Of a DNA stretch of 64,000 bases, positions 20,890-32,650 are shown piece by piece. Within the stretch, counting starts at the first letter, position 1. The number at the start of each line of letters is the position of its first letter. Where the stretch lies: the NCBI GenBank assembly GCA_963169105.1, contig OY720640.1:59211527-59275526 (forward strand). The letters run 5' to 3'. The DNA is from Ceriagrion tenellum. Taxonomy: Eukaryota; Arthropoda; Insecta; Odonata; Coenagrionidae. The translations under genes were made by a program, and so were the position numbers. The notes below the pieces were generated by a model. That model was not told the origin of the DNA and did not search any database. It saw only the letters and a list, made by a program, of their open reading frames with translations.

Positions 20890-21240
20890 GTTGATGATTA
20901 GAATGAAGCATGGTGTTGGAGGAGGATTTTGAAGATGAAATAGACGAATTCAATAAGAAATGAAAAAGTCTATAGAAGAGCGGAGAAGGAAGAGATCTTT
21001 AGGAGCACGACACAATCAAGAACCAGATTTATTGGGCGCACCCTGAAGTACAATGGGCCTGTTATGAATTAAATTAAAGGAAAAATAGATAAAAAGTCCC
21101 GAGAAGAAGGCCAAGAGATAGATGGATTCGTGACCAAATAATGAGGAAATAACATACGATGAACCACCGTGGAGAAAGGGAACTGGCATTGTTGCAATGC
21201 GGAATTTTGAAGGAAATCGTCAAATGATAGCTAGTCAGGG
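20890..21240 (+). mobile_element. LINE-A fragment, divergent (right half of pair)
   Basis: The plus strand encodes traces of the LINE-A C-terminus, including remnants of RRILKMK, an RTRFIGRTLKYNGPV-like stretch and GPRERP. It is much more diverged than its neighbour and belongs with the 19.46 kb fragment. Multiple stops. The 3' end fades at about 21240 (GAAATCGTC). Confidence 0.65.
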
Positions 21241-21439
21241 GCTAAAATCAAAAGTCATTTTTTTTACCACGAAAATGAATTGCGTAATTGGTCTGTATCT
21301 GCGTATGCACGCTTGAACATTTTTCTTGATTATTTGCTTTTCATCTCTTCGGAAGGAGAATTCTCCGTTGGTGTTAGTTTGAATGGCTGTTGAAGTTCAT
21401 CATCATTGGTCATCCAATCCCTGGATTAGTTTAGTTTTT

Positions 21440-22215
21440 ATTTTAGTTATCAAAAGATTAGTTGACTGCAGCCCTCCACCCTTCCCTATCTAATGCTAGT
21501 TCCCTTACCTCCTGATATCTCTTCCTATGTACTTTCCTATTTATTTGGCCCATGAACTCATTTCTGGGTCTTCCTCTGCGGACGTTTTCCTCCATTTTAC
21601 CTTCATGCATGTTCTTCACAAGCCCATTTAGTCTCAGGGTGTGTCCAATCCATCATGTTCATCTTTTCTCTATAGTGTTTTAATTTGGTAATTTCCTATT
21701 CTACTCTTCTGTACACTTCATCATTTCTTATTTTGTCCGTCCATTTTATCTTCAGCGTTCTCCTACAGCACCAGGTTTCGAAGGCCTCAAGTCTTTTCTA
21801 GTCTGTTTTTCCAATGGTCCATGCTTCCGATTCATGGAGTGCTACGCTCCACACTAATATTTTCACAAACTGTTTTCTGGTTTGTAGTCCTATCTTCGTT
21901 GACCGCAGCAGTTGTTTTTTCCCCAAGAACGCCTATTCTCCGCTTGATGCCCGTTGCAATTCTTATGTCCCACGTGAAGGAACTTCCGAGATAGGTGAAG
22001 GAGTCCGCTTGATCTAATTTCTCTCCTCTCAGTCAGGGTGAATTCTACATTCTGTCTTTCTTCCGCATACTAGGATTTTAGTCTCCGTCTTACTTATTTT
22101 CATGTTGTAATCTTGGAGAAGTTGATCCATTACGTCTGGTGCAGTTAGTTTTCTGCGCTGAAGTTCATGTGATGCCTCTTTTTTTCTCCTCTCCGCTATC
22201 CCAAGAGCCAACAAG
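21440..22215 (-). mobile_element. LINE-A 3' part, longest copy
   Basis: Reading the minus strand from 22215: PDVMDQLLQDYNMKISK, TETKILVCGRKTECRIHPD (stop), then fragments of YLGS...(divergent), AFLGKKQLLRSTKIGLQTRK, VWSVALHESEAWTIGKTD (stop) RLEAFETWCCRRTLKIKW, DKIRNDEVYRRVE and the terminal EGCSQ-type sequence at 21470. It extends further 5' than the other copies. The palm with the catalytic aspartates is missing. Several stops and indels disable it. Confidence 0.88.
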
Positions 22216-23334
22216 CCGATTCATTTGCGCTGCAGGAATCTCTGGTCGACGCGGAGATGCGTCTTCAGTTAATTGCTTAACCGAGAGAGGTGATGCAATA
22301 TTTCGACTCGGGACCAAAAAGCCGTTGACTTTATTTCAGGGAAAAATCCCCATCTCCTGAAAAACAGGAACATTTTCTCTTCCCGACGCGGGATGTTTCA
22401 CCTCCTCGAATTAACTCGTCTCTGACTGTCTATCCACGGAATCCATTTTTCCTAAATCTCGGCATCATTTTCTCCGTGATATGCTTTCCGTTGTATACAT
22501 CAAGATGTCAGGAGATAAGGTGAATATTTAGAAACGTCATGACTTGAAAAATCCCCAAAAGAAGTTTACGAGAAGATCACAAGGTATTTGGGATGAAATC
22601 CCTCAACGTGAGTTGAGCATTAAAAAATACTGAGCACGCCTAGCGATGTCGGTATTATGCGTTCGAGCGTTTCAGAGATATCTAGGTTGCGGATTTATGT
22701 CAATATATGGGATTTGAGGACAGCTTAGTGCAAGAGGCGAACTCGATTGCTGACGTCCTTCATTTGACAAGCGTTTTAACGCCATCGCTGTCGAGACAGT
22801 TCCGCTGCTTTTATTTTACCTGTCAATTTTAAGAAACGCCTATTTCGGAGATGCCCATCCACAGGTGTAAAACCCGTTCAACTCGTCATTTGGCGCTGCA
22901 CAAGTGCTTGTATGCTCGTCGGTAGTAAATACATATTTTTGTCGAAATACGCTTGCACTTGCGAAGGTTTCACTCGATAATTGCACTTGCGCTAACGGAG
23001 AAGCTGTAATTTCATTCATACATTGCATGGCTGCTTTAATGTCAAATTAACCCATCTATGAGTTTTTTTCAGTTGCGAAATATATATGTTGAAACCCATT
23101 TTTATTGGCTGTAATCCTTTCAAATACCGATGCTTCCGCTGAACGAAGAAACTATGGCATATCTCTACGTAGTTACTATAAGTAAAAACTGTGTATGAGT
23201 CCAGATTACTATCTCTCTCTTTAACTGTCAAAACTTCCATTATTTTCCTACCTTTTCGCCGATTGCATAAACGTTTTCTCTCAGGGGGAACAAATAACTA
23301 AGGACTTAATAGACAAAGTTTTAAATAATCGTTC
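22216..23334. other. Unassigned
   Basis: No gene or repeat arms recognised in about 1.1 kb. An acceptor-like TTTATTTCAG is at 22331-22340 but the following sequence is not open for any length beyond chance. Confidence 0.4.
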
Positions 23335-23770
23335 AGTGGTTGTTCAATCCTGAAATTGGTTGACTTCAGTCCTTCACCCTTCCCTGGATAATGCTAGTTC
23401 CCTTCCCTCCTGGTATCTCTTCCTATGAACTTTCCTCTTTATTTAGTCCATGAACTTATTCCAGGGCCTTTTTCTGGGGACTTTTCCCTCTATTTTGCCT
23501 CCAATTATGTACTTCAAAACCCATTTTGCCTCATGATGTGTCCTATTCATCTTGTTCTTCTTTCTCTATTGTGTTTTTTATTTGGTCCTTTCCTTCTCTA
23601 CTCTTCTGTACACTTCATAATTTTATTACGTTTTTCGTCCATTTTATCTTCAGCATCCTCATCCAGCACCAAGTTGTGGAGGCTTCTAGTGCTTTCTGGT
23701 CAGCTTTTCCAATGGTCAATGCTTCCGATCCATAGAGCGCTACGCTCCACATATCTATGCCACGATTCAT
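23335..23770 (-). mobile_element. LINE-A 3' end
   Basis: From GGTTGTTCAATCCTGAAATT at the 3' terminus through TCCTGGTATCTCTTCCTATG, CCATGAACTTATTCCAGGG, CTTCAGCATCCTCATCCAG and ATCCATAGAGCGCTACGCTC, this matches LINE-A in reverse, up to the segment encoding SVALYGSEAW. The 5' end is cut at about 23770. The plus-strand open frames (23425-23772) are shadows. Confidence 0.88.
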
Positions 23771-24372
23771 AGAGTTTTAATGAATAATATTCGTTTGTTT
23801 TAGCAGAGATTACTCATATAAAGACGGAAAGTTGAAGTTATAATAGAAAATGAAATTAGCATTTTGAACTAGAAGAAACTCCGTGTTCATCGGTGGGCCA
23901 CCGTTTAAATGCATTATCAGCATGGAGGATATCTATTTGAGGAGTTGCTATTGAAATCAAAATATACGGTGAATTTTTTATAAGATGTGTTAAAATGAAG
24001 GTCAATTTAAGAGAAAAAATGCCATACTAATCAAATTAAGAAGAGGCTAATGAAGAAATCGTATTTACCTCACGTATACACTGAGTATATACGACTAAAA
24101 TCCGACAATCTGCCGGTCATAATTTGCTCACTCCTACGCCCGTGACCTTTGGTTGACCCAAGTGCACTTTTACCTCACGGATAACATGACTGATGAAAAG
24201 ATTAAGTGTGCATTCGGGTGAGCTTGTCGAAAATACCTGTTATGCCCGTGATAAACACGTAACAAGAAGTGTGAAAAAGCTGAGGGTGGGTCGGATGTAC
24301 TTTTTTCAGTTGGATGCATCGTAATTTTTTTAAAGAATGAATTTAACTACTTTCACTTGCTACAGTAATTAG
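23771..24372. other. Unassigned
   Basis: No recognisable feature. Confidence 0.45.
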
Positions 24373-24490
24373 TCGAGTGTTGAGATGCAGTGAGAATAAT
24401 CTCTAATTCTAGTCACAGCTGGCGTTATAACTTTCTGTTACAGCAAGAGTAGTGATCAATAAATATTTCTCAAAACCGATGTTTTTCTAT
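24373..24490 (+). repeat. Direct repeat, left member
   Basis: TCGAGTGTTGAGATGCAGTG through GATCAATAAATATTTCTCAA matches 25873-25993 at roughly 75-80% identity by eye (shared: GCAGTGAGAATAAT, AGCTGGC, AGCAAGA/AGTAAGA, ATGATCAATAAATAT, CCGACGTTTT). The pair is 1.5 kb apart in the same orientation and brackets the tandem array. It is too short and diverged to be called an LTR pair. Confidence 0.6.
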
Positions 24491-24899
24491 TGTCAATCAA
24501 GAAAGTTTAGCTAATTTCACATTTGTTTTATTTGATGGTTTACTTTTACTGATATCAATGCCCAGAAGATACCAACATAATATGCATAACGTCGGCATTG
24601 AGAAATGCATTAATTAATCGCGAATCAAGAGAATTGGCCGTATGTATATTAATATAAATGGTCGATAAAGTTAGCATTTAGTTTTTTTAATATTTCGTCC
24701 AACATGTTACCAAATTAATTAAAAACATATTGTGAAACTGTACTTGATAATGATTATCTCTTACCTGTAGATCCCTGTTTAAAAAATGTGTCATAGAGTA
24801 GATATGGTTATATTTCCATGAAGAAATTTCATTTAAAAATTAAAAAATATACAAAAATGCAGTTAAATAAAATTTTAAGACATTGAATAAATATATTAT

Positions 24900-25520
24900 C
24901 ACCAGCAATTTTTTAAATTAAATTAACTACATTTTTTGCTTCTCTCTTAGCCTTTTATCATCCAAACTTGAATTAATTAATTAAATTCAACTACATGAAA
25001 ATACTTTATCAACACTGTCTCGTATAAGATTAACCAATATTTTGGTTGCCTCCTTAGCCTATTATCATCCAAACTTGGACCAATTAATTAAATTCAAATT
25101 AAGATATTTTGACGTGACGTGAAGATATTTTACCAACAATTTCTCTAATAATCAATTTAACTTCTTTTTGGTTTCTCTCTTAGCCTATTTTTATCCTCGT
25201 AATTAATTAATTAAATTATAGTTCATGAAAATATTTTACCGTCACTTTATTTTAATAAATTTACTTAATTTTTAGTTGCTCTCTTAGCCTATTATCATCC
25301 AAACTTAAATTAATGTATTAACTTTAACTCCATGAAAATATTTTACCAACGCTTTCTCTAATTTAATTTACTTAATTTTTGGTTGCTCTCTTAACCTGTT
25401 ATCATCCAAACTTGAATTAATTAGTTTAATTAAACTACATGGAGATATTTGACCAACTCTTTCTCTAATTGAATTAACTTATATTTGGGTAGCTCTCTTG
25501 GCCAACTGTATTCCAACCTT
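24900..25520. repeat. AT-rich ~107 bp tandem array
   Basis: The phrase CTCTCTTAGCCTATTATCAT and its following CCAAACTTGAATTAATTAAT recur with starts near 24947, 25054, 25180, 25284, 25391 and 25499, giving spacings of 107, 126, 104, 107 and 108 bases. Other repeated parts are CATGAAAATATTTTACCAAC and CTTAATTTTTGGTTGCTCTC. Units have diverged by perhaps 15-25%. It is a minisatellite-scale array of about six units, not a CRISPR, because whole units repeat and there are no unique spacers. Confidence 0.85.
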
Positions 25521-25872
25521 AAATTTATTGCTTGAGTGAGTCATGGACATTTAATGACCTCGAAATTGTTTCCTCAGTTTGCGCTTAATTTCAGTTCATG
25601 ATTTCATTCGCATTTTTCCCGAAACCATGGGACTCCGGCGTCCTTTAAAAGTAGTACATAAATTCCAATTACCTTCTACGTAGAACCTTAATGCTTTTAT
25701 AACCACCGAGGAGAAAATCCTTGATCATCCGACTCCGTCTGGTGTAAAATTGATGTTCGTTCGATTAGCCAAACTGTTTCATTATAAATTCTTGTGGCAG
25801 GAATTTTTCCAGGTTGATTTCTCCATTTCCTGAAGTTAGCGCCGAGATAAGAAGGAATAGGATAGAGAGCTA

Positions 25873-25993
25873 TCGAGTATTAGCGATACAGTGAGAATAA
25901 TTGTTATTTCTGGTCGAAGCTGGCATTAAAATTTTCGGTAGCAGTAAGATGTTATGATCAATAAATATATTTCTTAAAACCGACGTTTTCAAT
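25873..25993 (+). repeat. Direct repeat, right member
   Basis: This is the partner of 24373-24490 (see there). It lies about 350 bases after the tandem array. Confidence 0.6.
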
Positions 25994-28900
25994 CTCTCGA
26001 AACAAAAACAGCCTCTAAATTCAATTAATTATGAGGTCAAAGTTTAGAACCGTAAATGGAGTCCCTAAAAACATTCAAATTATAATTTTAATATTTTCTC
26101 ATCTTCCTTCATACCAGGGTTGAAGGATATCTCTGTTAGTTTGAAGGAGCCCAAATGCCTATGTTTATTCCGAAAGAGTGGAACCGTGATTTGCAACTTT
26201 TCCTACAACGAGCTCTATAAATGGTGGCATACTATTGCATAGACTTATTTTGCATACATTGACAGACGCAGCGGTCCTCATCGGCCCCTTGATATTTTTC
26301 TGCAGTTATGGTTTATTTTTAAAATTATTAAATGAACGGTATCAAAACTTTGCTTGAAGGCACTAATCCTTACTCCCAGGATGGTGTCGATAATGTCTTA
26401 ATACTTGATGCGAGAAGCATGCCTTGTTTCATTCCTTGTCTTTCAATGTGTTTAATCATTTGTTCTTATGCAACGTACCAATTCAGGTGCTAAAAATTAC
26501 CTTCTCTTTACTTACTTGTGAGACTATAGTTATTACATTCGGCAGTGACTATGATTTAGCACATTAAAGTGATGAAATTTACAATGATAGAGCCGTTGAT
26601 TACAGATAATAGTCTATCAATTTGCGTTTTGTTTCGCGGATAGCTGATGCTGAATGATAATAATTACAAAAATGTTTCACACGGATCTGATGTTATTTTT
26701 TCCCATTTAAACCCAAAATTATAAACATTTACGTTAAGTAACTAAGTTTTATCCAACTAATTGATATGAAGTTCTCAGTATATCGACGTTATTTACAAAT
26801 ACGAAAAATGCCCGATACATCAAAATCCGAATTAGTGGGAGGCAACATCTATTTTATTTCAGTGTCATCCAGTGGTTGATATCCAGACAGTAGATTTTTA
26901 TTACGTTTTTTCGGGGTATCGTTGTACCTAAATTTCGCTCTGTATCCATGTCTAATGAGGTACGTGGGCTTCGGGTAGTTATGCGAGCACTAAGCCCGAC
27001 TGGCTGTCTGGTATGCGGAATATTCTTCATAAACGATGGATTTTAGGATAATTATATTCCTATAATGGCTTACATCACTGTCACAATAATTTTCATGCTG
27101 AATAAGTATATTCCTGTGTCTACCACGTATAGTCAAAGAGCATCATGTCAAAACAACGTTCAAATAATGATTAAGTAGTAAAAAGATGAAATTGATTGTG
27201 AAAATAGGTTTAACATGAGAGCTATCCAAAGTACATTGTTAAGAAGCAGAATGACTATGCTGGCAAGAGAGGAGATTCGACTGAGGAAGTGTTTAGCGCA
27301 TTTGGCGACCTCCGGTTAGACAATTTGCCTTACAGCAGCCCATTTATATGGCACTAGTATATTGGAATGTCTATCGCAAACTTCATTCACTTTCGTATCA
27401 AGCAAAAATAATTTTCCATTCTATGAACATTGTGATAAATACGAACGTTATATTTTTCAATATTTGGAAGGTTGTGTTTCGATACACTGGTGGAAAAAAC
27501 TAAGTATTTTCATTTTTAAGCTGAAACCATTTACTCCATTGATCATGTATGAGATACAAAAAAATGACCAATTATTTTATTACTTCGCGCCGTGCACGTA
27601 TGAATTGCTCGAGTCTTGCAGGAATCCCATTCCGTGGGATTCGCTCCCGAACCTGTTTCGTCCTGACCTTCAAAAAGGGTATCGGTCTGAATCCTCAGCA
27701 GATCAGCTTTTTTACGACTTTTTTTCCTACCCAAATCCCGACGTCCTTACATTCTTAATCTCTTTATAGTCTCCATGCGTAACTTGATTTCGAGGAGAGA
27801 GGCTAGGGAGCCAAAGGGAAAGGTCAAAGGTGGTATCATTTCCAAACCGTCCAACACGTCCGTCTTTGGGGAAGGGCTATTGGCTAAGACGCCGACCAAA
27901 TAGTTTCGCAAAGTCATCCGGCATCGTTTAGGGCCGTGAATAGCGCCAATACTCTCCCTAACTAAATGCCTGCGCCATTATATTTATCCTAAGCATCATC
28001 TCGGTGGCTCACCACATTGCCTTTCGATTTCTCTGCCTGAACTTGGATACTGGGAGGGGGAATCAAGCTCTCTTAATCAAGGCTGTGGATTTTGAGCGTT
28101 AGTGAAATCATTGGTTGGTTGATCCTTCTTCAGAGATCTAAATATTTCATCATACGTTTTTACAACATTAAAATGATAGCGAAAGGACATTTTGTTCTCT
28201 TCTAGTATTAACTCCTAGTAACTTAAGTACACTTAACCCTCTATGGACGAGCGAGTCAAATTTGTTACGCTTCAAAATCATTGAAATATCCGCTTTCTAA
28301 GAGGCTTTTCCATTTAGTTGCTGCGCTTGACAGAATTTTAACGCTTCGGATTAAGTGTGTGGAAAGTTGCGTCTATTTCGGCGGTTTTTCAAACAATTTG
28401 AATATATGAATGTGTGACGCTATTCACTGACGATGGCGTGCCTGGTGGAGCTCTGAAATTAATAGTTTCAGCTGTCATGTGAAGAAAAATTGGGAAAGTT
28501 TAAAAAAAGTGCGGTATGAAGGTAATGTTGAAGTATATCTTGTGTAAATATTACTATGTAAAGTATTATTTTAAATTTAATATTCGCAATACAAATACGT
28601 CACATTTCAGAATAAATGTTATTATCAAATAAATTGCAATTTTTGTTTGAAAATGTTTAAATAGCACTTTAAAAAACTGATATAGTAACAGTATTTTTTT
28701 CCTGCTGATGTTTCATAATTCTGTCCATAGAGGGTTGAGTATCGAATATTGGCCGAGAAAGATATTTTTAGATTTTGCTGAAATATTATATACTATTCTT
28801 TTCTTAAACTTAGTGCTACTTTGTAAAGTTAATGGCACTATCATTTTTTATTATCATATCAATTCAATCTTTGCGATGTATGAGATGTATATGTTAAATA

Positions 28901-29000
28901 TTATGTACCATATCATGTTTCATGTTGGCAATGTATGTTTTTGATGAGGGTTGCCTCGGCACAGGTATTCCTAAGAGGCAATCTAGCTTTCATGTGGATG
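25994..29000. other. Unassigned 3 kb
   Basis: A 135-codon open frame (27362-27769, +) and a 78-codon frame (28708-28944, +) are the longest here. Neither shows a domain, a signal peptide followed by a plausible body, or splice-site context, and the overlapping minus-strand frame at 27543-27734 is equally open. They are treated as chance. No repeat arms were recognised. Confidence 0.4.
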
Positions 29001-29716
29001 TTCCTCGCCAGGGACCAAACACAGGCGCACACACGCAACCCAAATAGGATCCTTTGCAAGGGCTAATGGGACCCCGCTAAGGATGTTTGGGTTATAACCT
29101 GGGAACCTTCACAGGGCAATGAGACCCCGCAAAGGATACCCGGTTATTTACGCAAGCACACTCACAAGCACACAAAATCACACACTCACACACAAATGGG
29201 CTCAACTTCTGGGAGAATCAGCTCAAAAAGGGCGTGGTCAAATCAACACAACAAGAACGGTCGAGGGTGGGGGTAGAATACGCGTATTTCGGCTACAAAG
29301 TAGCCCTCTTCAGGGAACCGAAGGTAACGCGTCACATCAACTCTTCACTTCAACCTTCTGTTGACGTGACGCTTTACTTTCGGTTACTACTACTACGGTT
29401 CGGTTTTGGCTACTTTGTAGTCGAAATACGCGTATTCGACCCCCCACCCTCCTCCGCTCCCGTTGTGTACATTTGACCACGCTCATTTTGAGCCGATTCT
29501 CCCAGAAGTTGGGCCCATTTGTGTGTGTGAGTGAGTGATTTTGTGTGCTTGTGAGTGTGCTTACGTAAATAACCGGGTATCCTCAGCGGGGTCTCATCAG
29601 CCCTGTGAAGGATCCCAGGTTATAACCCAAACATCCTTAGCGGGGTCCCATTAGCCCTTGCGAAGGATCCTATTTGGGTTGCGTGTGTGCGTGTGTGTTT
29701 GGTCCCTGGCGAGGAA
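29001..29716. repeat. ~716 bp palindrome (long inverted repeat)
   Basis: The left arm starts TTCCTCGCCAGGGACCAAAC at 29001 and the right arm ends with its reverse complement at 29716. Arms of about 340 bases meet near 29355 with almost no loop. Shared landmarks include CACACACGCAACCCAAATAG, ATAACCTGGGA, GGATACCCGGTTAT, GAATACGCGTATTTCGGC and GGCTACAAAGTAGCC, itself a small hairpin. Each arm carries two imperfect units of an AGGGCTAATGGGACCCCGC-type phrase and a CA-rich tract. Identity is about 85-90% by eye. It is non-coding, most like a foldback element. Confidence 0.87.
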
Positions 29717-31205
29717 GTAACATTCCCGTAAACCATCACAGGGGGGTATTCTTGGTTGAGAGGCTGTGGTTGGTCACTGCTGTGGCGTTCCAGCATACCA
29801 ACACAGTAAATTTGGTGTTTGTTGACGAAGGGTGCCAATTGTTTACGGCTTTTGGAGATTTTCTCTGTTTTATTTGAATTGTCTAGCCGTAAGAAGCTCA
29901 CCCCATCTTTGTGATGGCTTCTTCAAGTTATTGTTGTTGAAAGCAATAAGTTTATTCACTCCCAATCTCTGATATACATATTTTGTTATTTTAGCGCTGC
30001 TGTTTGTCATACATGATGTGTGTGAGATTATTCATATTTCTATCATGACGTATTCCACAGCCAGAAAAGAACTTACAAGCGTGAATAATAAATTCGAGGT
30101 CATTATTAGTTCACTCATTGCGCTAATTTTATTTCCTTTCGTGGAAAAATAAAACTACCACTCGATGAATATTGTCAAATATAGAAGAATTATCTTTTCC
30201 TGCACTGAATTCGTAAATCCCTCCTGCTTGCACCGAAATATCGTCGAAATTGCTCTTATGATAGGTATTAACCGAGTTCTATTCGACATTAGAATGGCAG
30301 TAAGAAAATACTACTTCGTTGATGCTAGGTTTTAAGTACTGAATTCACAAGCATGATAAACGTAAGTTTTTTATTTATCAAACTGGAGCGGTTCTTGTAT
30401 TTACGAACCACTCGACCGCATTCTTCTCAAGACACGAGCTTTATTCGAATCACTTTTTTACCTCTAAATCCAAGCTTATTATCGAAATACTAAGTTTTAA
30501 TTTTTTTGATGTTACGTATCATAGGCTACTTAATGGGAGCAACAACATAACACAAAATTACTGAAAAGCACTCACTTTCAGTCACATTAATGCAATTTTT
30601 TCACCACTCCAGAATTTCTGACTCTGGAAGCGAATTGATTTCCCATAAGTTAAATGAAAAACTAAGCTCTGAGAAATGACCCACGGAAAAGAACAAGTTA
30701 AGTTTGCAAGTCAGGATACCTCTCTACAGTGTAAAACTGTGCATATAAGTGTTTGCCAACAGGAATTTTAACTTATATCATTTGTAATATTGGAGAAGAT
30801 TTATTTTAAAATATCATACGCCAATGTAATCGGCTTATCCAAATCATGGCATGGATAGTTGTGGTTTAAGGATCGGTTGAAATATTTTCCCTCTCAGCAA
30901 TGAGGCTTTGATGTACTGATTTTATTAAGGACGTCTTTCTAGCTCGTCAAAACGAACAGATGGGATACTCTCAAGACGAGACTCGGCGTCGAGCAAACTC
31001 TTCATCTAACGGTGGATTCTACGCCACCGCATTCCCACGCTTTCAACCTAGGCCTCGTGCAGGTTTTGCAACATATTCTGTGCCGTGAAATAAATCTCAA
31101 CCGTCTAGGCTTTATTGCGCTGACTCCCAAAGCCGTGTACACGCGCCTCGAGAATAGCATGGAATACATGAAAGAGGACCGAGGTATTAAAACCAACCCG
31201 TGAGG
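29717..31205. other. Unassigned; overlapping open frames near 31 kb
   Basis: From 30911 to 31203 two plus-strand frames and one minus-strand frame are open for 55-65 codons each. One plus frame contains RRRANSSSNGGFY and PRFQPRPRAGF, which looks protein-like, but it starts right after a stop and ends at a stop with no splice sites, so it is not called a gene. The rest of the stretch shows nothing recognisable. Confidence 0.35.
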
Positions 31206-31559
31206 TGGAGGTTGACCAATTCTTATGTTGTCCTCAGTTGTCGGTCACCTCTCCTAATAATCGACCAGCGAGTGGAGCTGAATGGTTTAATTGCGGAAGC
31301 AAGTGTATATAAACTTTCAACATTAACCCACAAATACATCTCCATTATCCCGTGGCAAAAAACATAACTCTATAGAAAATAATGAGTACCTGAAATAGAT
31401 TTTATCAACTAAGTATTCACTGGTTTGTTATGAGGGAAATAGATTGTAGAACAGACAGGTTTCAAATGTCGTTTTTCCAACGATTGATAAGAGACTATAA
31501 CGGCTGAGTTAGGCTTTAAATTAGGTAAGTTGACTGGTGGTGCTGCTGATTAATTTATG
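31206..31559 (+). repeat. Tandem duplication, unit 1
   Basis: A 354-base unit starting TGGAGGTTGACCAATTCTTA is followed immediately by a second copy. Identity is about 95% by eye over the whole unit, so the duplication is fairly recent. No open frame or RNA signature was recognised in the unit. A short piece of it (AATAATCGACCAGCGAGTGG) recurs at 32408-32432. Confidence 0.92.
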
Positions 31560-31915
31560 TGGAGGTTGACCAATTCTTATGTTGTCCTCAGTTGTCGGTC
31601 ACCTATCCTAATAATCGACCTGCGAGTGGGGCTGAATGGTGTAATTGCGGAAGCAAGTGTATATAAAATTTCAGCATTAACCTACAAATACATCTCCATT
31701 ATCCCGTGGCAAAAAACATAACTCTATAGCAAATAATGAGTACCTGAAATAGATTTTATCAACCAAGTATTCACTGGTTTGTTATGAGGGAAATAGATTG
31801 TAGAATAGACAGGTTTCCAATGTCGTTTTTCCAACGATTGATAAGAGACTATAACGGCTGAGTTTAGACTTTAAATTAGTTAAGTTGACTGGTGGTGTTG
31901 CTGATTAATTTATGT
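31560..31915 (+). repeat. Tandem duplication, unit 2
   Basis: This is the second copy of the unit beginning at 31206, with scattered substitutions (for example CTATCC for CTCTCC, GACCTG for GACCAG). It ends where the sequence continues TGCTCCATAATGC instead of starting a third unit. Confidence 0.92.
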
Positions 31916-32339
31916 GCTCCATAATGCATGTTTTTAATTCTGCCGAGTAGTGCTAGCACTATGTTTTGTATGTTCCCTGCGTGGCTCTTGTGTCACGCTT
32001 ACATAGCTTCATTATAGATTAGTTAAGTAGTTTCTGTAGCATTTATAGCATATTCATAGTGTGGTGCATGTTGTTAAAAGTTAATTTTTACACTGTAGTA
32101 CATGTTGGTGATAAGTCACCTCCTACCAATCACCCTTGTGGTGGCTTGCAGGATAATCAGTAGATGCAGATGTATGAGCCCAATCGTTTGTCACAGGAGT
32201 TATTCATTCATTTGAGTACTCTATCAGCCGATTTCTAGATTTTTTGGCAGTACTCATCCTATTTTGTTTTCACTACTATGGATGTCCGGCCTTTTGATCC
32301 CTCTTGAATGTCTCATATCGTCTCCTGCTTTTTATGGTA

Positions 32340-32402
32340 TCTAGATTTAGTATCCTCTTCCTTCCTCTACCACGCTTCCCCATTCTTCTCCCCCATGTAG
32401 CC
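32340..32402 (-). mobile_element. LINE-C-like scrap
   Basis: TATCCTCTTCCTTCCTCTAC, CACGCTTCCCCATTCTTCTC and CCCCATGTAG match, on the same strand, the LINE-C-like segment at about 17495-17545. Only about 60 bases are recognisable. Confidence 0.45.
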
Positions 32403-32584
32403 CTTTTTAATAATAATCGACCAGCGAGTGGTTTTTATGCGTAACTGGATTAAGTACTGAATTTTGTACGTAATGGGAAGAAGTCGATGCAAGTCTCTAT
32501 CTATTTTATTAATGGAGGCACTAAAGGGAATGCAAGTGCTTTCTCCCATAGAGACAAAATATCATTGTTGAAGGAAAATAGCCA

Positions 32585-32650
32585 TAGGTAGGGAAGGGTG
32601 GAGGGCTGCTGTCAACCAATCTTAGGATTGAACGACCAATGATAAATGAG
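32585..32650 (+). mobile_element. LINE-A terminal scrap
   Basis: TAGGGAAGGGTGGAGGGCTG, CTGTCAACCAATCTTAGGAT and TGAACGACCAATGATAAATG form the last ~60 bases of LINE-A, almost identical to the 47.4 kb copy. It is extreme 5' truncation, as expected from aborted reverse transcription, and so is probably an independent insertion. Confidence 0.8.

Noticed and set aside
24900..25520. CRISPR-like periodicity
   Set aside because: Whole ~107 bp units repeat with drift; there are no short constant repeats with unique spacers, and the DNA is eukaryotic.
27362..27769. 135-codon plus-strand frame
   Set aside because: No domain, no splice context, biased to Phe, Tyr and Ser as expected in AT-rich DNA, and the opposite strand is open too.
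31206..31915. Solo or paired LTRs
   Set aside because: The units are directly adjacent, with no internal domain, primer-binding site or TG...CA ends.
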